Source: Bacteroidales bacterium (GTDB lineage: Bacteria; Bacteroidota; Bacteroidia; Bacteroidales; UBA932). Taken from it: DNA of 7,897 nt. Shown here one piece after another: positions 6,551 through 7,897 of the stretch. The translations under genes were made by a program, and so were the position numbers. The notes beneath the pieces are model-generated. The model was not told the origin of the DNA and did no database searches. It saw only the letters and a list, made by a program, of their open reading frames with translations. Each line of letters starts with the position of its first letter. Within the stretch, counting starts at the first letter, position 1. The stretch is taken from contig JAEEQI010000112.1 in NCBI GenBank assembly GCA_016285215.1, forward strand, positions 1 through 7,897, given 5' to 3'.

Positions 6551-7601
6551 AGTAATCTTTGTAGACCGCGACGGCACGCTCCTGCGCGAGCCCGCCGACG
6601 AGCAGATTGACGCCCTGGACAAGGTGGAATTTGTGCCCGGAGCCATTTCCGGTATGAAGGCCCTCACGGGCCTGGGTTACGAGCTGGTTATGGCCTCCAA
6701 CCAAGACGGGCTGGGCACTCCGGCCTTCCCGGAAGACACCTTCTGGCCGGCCCAGAACCTGCTCCTGAATACTTTGAAAGGAGAAGGCGTGGTGTTTGAC
6801 GACATCCTCATTGACCCGTCGTTCCCGGAAGACAACTCCCCTTGTCGCAAGCCGGGTATCGGTATGTTTGGAAAGTATCTGGACGGCTCGTATGACCTGG
6901 CTAACTCCTGGGTCATCGGGGACCGGGAGACCGACCTTCAGCTGGCCGCCAACCTGGGAGCCCGCGGGCTCCAGCTGGGCCCGCTCACCTGGGAGCAGAT
7001 TGTGGAGACCATCCGCAGCACCGAGCGCAGCGCCGTGGTGGCCCGCAAGACCGCCGAAACCGACATCTACGTAAGGGTGGACCTGGACGGGAAAGGCCCG
7101 TCCGGCGTGGATACCGGCCTCAAGTTCCTGGACCATATGCTCACCCAGCTCATCCATCACGGCGGCCTGGCACTGGAAATCCGCTGCAAGGGAGACCTGG
7201 AGGTGGACGAGCACCACACTATGGAAGACGTGGCCATTGCCCTGGGAGAAGCCATCCGGCAGGCCCTGGGAGACAAGCGGGGCATAGAGCGGTACGGCTT
7301 TGCCCTCCCTATGGACGAGAGCCGCGCCCTTGTGCTGCTGGACTTCGGAGGCCGGAGCGAGCTGGTATGGGATGTTGCGTTTACCCGGGAATACATTGGG
7401 GACGTGCCCACGGAGATGTTCCGCCACTTCTTCAAATCCCTCTCCGACGCCCTTCGTGCCAACCTGTATGTGCAGGCCCGCGGAGAGAACAACCACCACC
7501 TGGCCGAAGGCATCTTCAAGGCCCTGGCCCGCAGCATCAGGCAGGCGGCCCGCCGCAATGTCTTCTCTTACGATTTACCCTCCAGCAAAGGACTCTTATG
7601 A
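6543..7601 (+). CDS. hisB: Bifunctional histidinol-phosphatase / imidazoleglycerol-phosphate dehydratase
   Basis: Fused enzyme of 352 residues. The N-terminal HAD phosphatase domain (1 to about 160) removes phosphate from histidinol phosphate; the C-terminal domain (about 163-352) dehydrates imidazole glycerol phosphate. Phosphatase motifs: Asp8 and Asp10 in VDRDGT, Ser52 in ASNQDGLGT, Lys103 in CRKP, and Asp127/Asp131 in GDRETD. In E. coli HisB a Cys-His-Cys-Cys zinc site occupies the loop before the RKP motif. Here the equivalent loop is [11 protein letters not shown] (91-101), which keeps only the last Cys. Dehydratase metal motifs are complete: DHML (197-200), HH at 205-206, DEHHTMED (222-229), RHFF (294-297) and NHHLAE (317-322). 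The start ATG 6543 gives the canonical [11 protein letters not shown]. The frame is open upstream to 6471, but that stretch lies inside hisC and is rejected. It overlaps hisC by 8 bases and hisH by 4. Confidence 0.97.
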   Translation: MNKVIFVDRDGTLLREPADEQIDALDKVEFVPGAISGMKALTGLGYELVMASNQDGLGTPAFPEDTFWPAQNLLLNTLKGEGVVFDDILIDPSFPEDNSPCRKPGIGMFGKYLDGSYDLANSWVIGDRETDLQLAANLGARGLQLGPLTWEQIVETIRSTERSAVVARKTAETDIYVRVDLDGKGPSGVDTGLKFLDHMLTQLIHHGGLALEIRCKGDLEVDEHHTMEDVAIALGEAIRQALGDKRGIERYGFALPMDESRALVLLDFGGRSELVWDVAFTREYIGDVPTEMFRHFFKSLSDALRANLYVQARGENNHHLAEGIFKALARSIRQAARRNVFSYDLPSSKGLL

Positions 7602-7897
7602 TAACGCTTGTAGACTACGACGCCGGCAACATCCGCTCGGTGGGAAACGCCCTCTCCCGGCTGGGCGCGGAGTATGAGCTCACGGCCGATCCGGCCCGCA
7701 TTGCCGCGGCCTCCAAGGTGATCCTGCCCGGTGTGGGCAACGCCGCCGAGGCTATGGAGCACCTGCGGGAGCGGGGACTCTGTGAAGTGATTCGTAACCT
7801 GCGCGTGCCCGTTCTGGGCATCTGCGTGGGCCTGCAGGTGCTCTGCAAGAGCTCCGAGGAAGGGCCCGTGGACTGCCTGGGCATCTTTGACGCCCTC
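7598..7897 (+). CDS. hisH: Imidazole glycerol phosphate synthase, glutaminase subunit (cut by right edge)
   Basis: Class I glutamine amidotransferase subunit that supplies ammonia to HisF for making imidazole glycerol phosphate and AICAR. The first 100 codons are present; the family is about 195-210 residues, so the catalytic His-Glu pair lies outside the window. Seen: [15 protein letters not shown] start, LPGVG at 43-47 (oxyanion strand region), and the nucleophile elbow GICVGLQ at 74-80 with Cys76. The usual elbow is GICLGMQ, so Val and Leu are mild substitutions. It starts in an ATGA overlap with the hisB stop. The partner hisF and hisA are expected just downstream. Confidence 0.95.
   Translation, partial: MITLVDYDAGNIRSVGNALSRLGAEYELTADPARIAAASKVILPGVGNAAEAMEHLRERGLCEVIRNLRVPVLGICVGLQVLCKSSEEGPVDCLGIFDAL

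Noticed and set aside
5486..7499. Long minus-strand frames (393 and 324 codons) opposite hisC and hisB
   Set aside because: They are antisense shadows of conserved his genes, with no family features.
1..7897. Mobile element, CRISPR, tRNA or defence/novel system genes
   Set aside because: All coding space is taken by well-known housekeeping genes. No direct-repeat arrays, transposase, tRNA-like cloverleaf or unexplained coding gene was seen.

Overview
The window looks like a chromosomal segment from a fairly GC-rich member of the Bacteroidetes, most likely Bacteroidales. The main evidence is a short 286-residue primary sigma factor without region 1.1, whose N-terminus is the one typical of that phylum. 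Further support comes from a textbook Bacteroidetes promoter (TTTG, 19 bases, TAnnTTTG), the lack of Shine-Dalgarno sequences before the genes, and the his gene order hisG-hisD-hisC-hisB-hisH. The genus cannot be fixed from the sequence alone.

Left half, minus strand (1-3160): a periplasmic HtrA/DegP-type serine protease, then the primary sigma factor rpoD, then arginyl-tRNA synthetase argS, which runs off the left edge. The stop codon of rpoD overlaps the start codon of argS by one base (TAATG). Between htrA and rpoD lies a near-perfect hairpin (1644-1683), which ends 14 bases before the rpoD start codon.

Centre (3161-3410): a divergent intergenic region. It holds a consensus promoter and a complete ribosome-mediated his attenuator: a 17-codon leader peptide with four consecutive His codons, an extended antiterminator, and an intrinsic terminator that uses the same strand of RNA. 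The leader ATG lies only a few bases after the -7 box, so it is probably read from a leaderless or almost leaderless transcript. This attenuator is the most notable feature of the window.

Right half, plus strand (3411-7897): the histidine biosynthesis operon. HisG (ATP phosphoribosyltransferase, long form) commits ATP and PRPP to the pathway. HisB (bifunctional phosphatase/dehydratase), HisC (aminotransferase) and HisD (dehydrogenase) carry out the late steps. HisH is the glutaminase half of imidazole-glycerol-phosphate synthase and is cut by the right edge. The genes overlap or lie within 3 bases of one another, so one attenuated transcript probably serves them all. The missing hisA, hisF and hisI/E functions would be expected just beyond the right edge. 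The genes are of ordinary function; the novelty lies in the RNA-level control regions and in a HisB phosphatase domain that lacks most of its zinc site.
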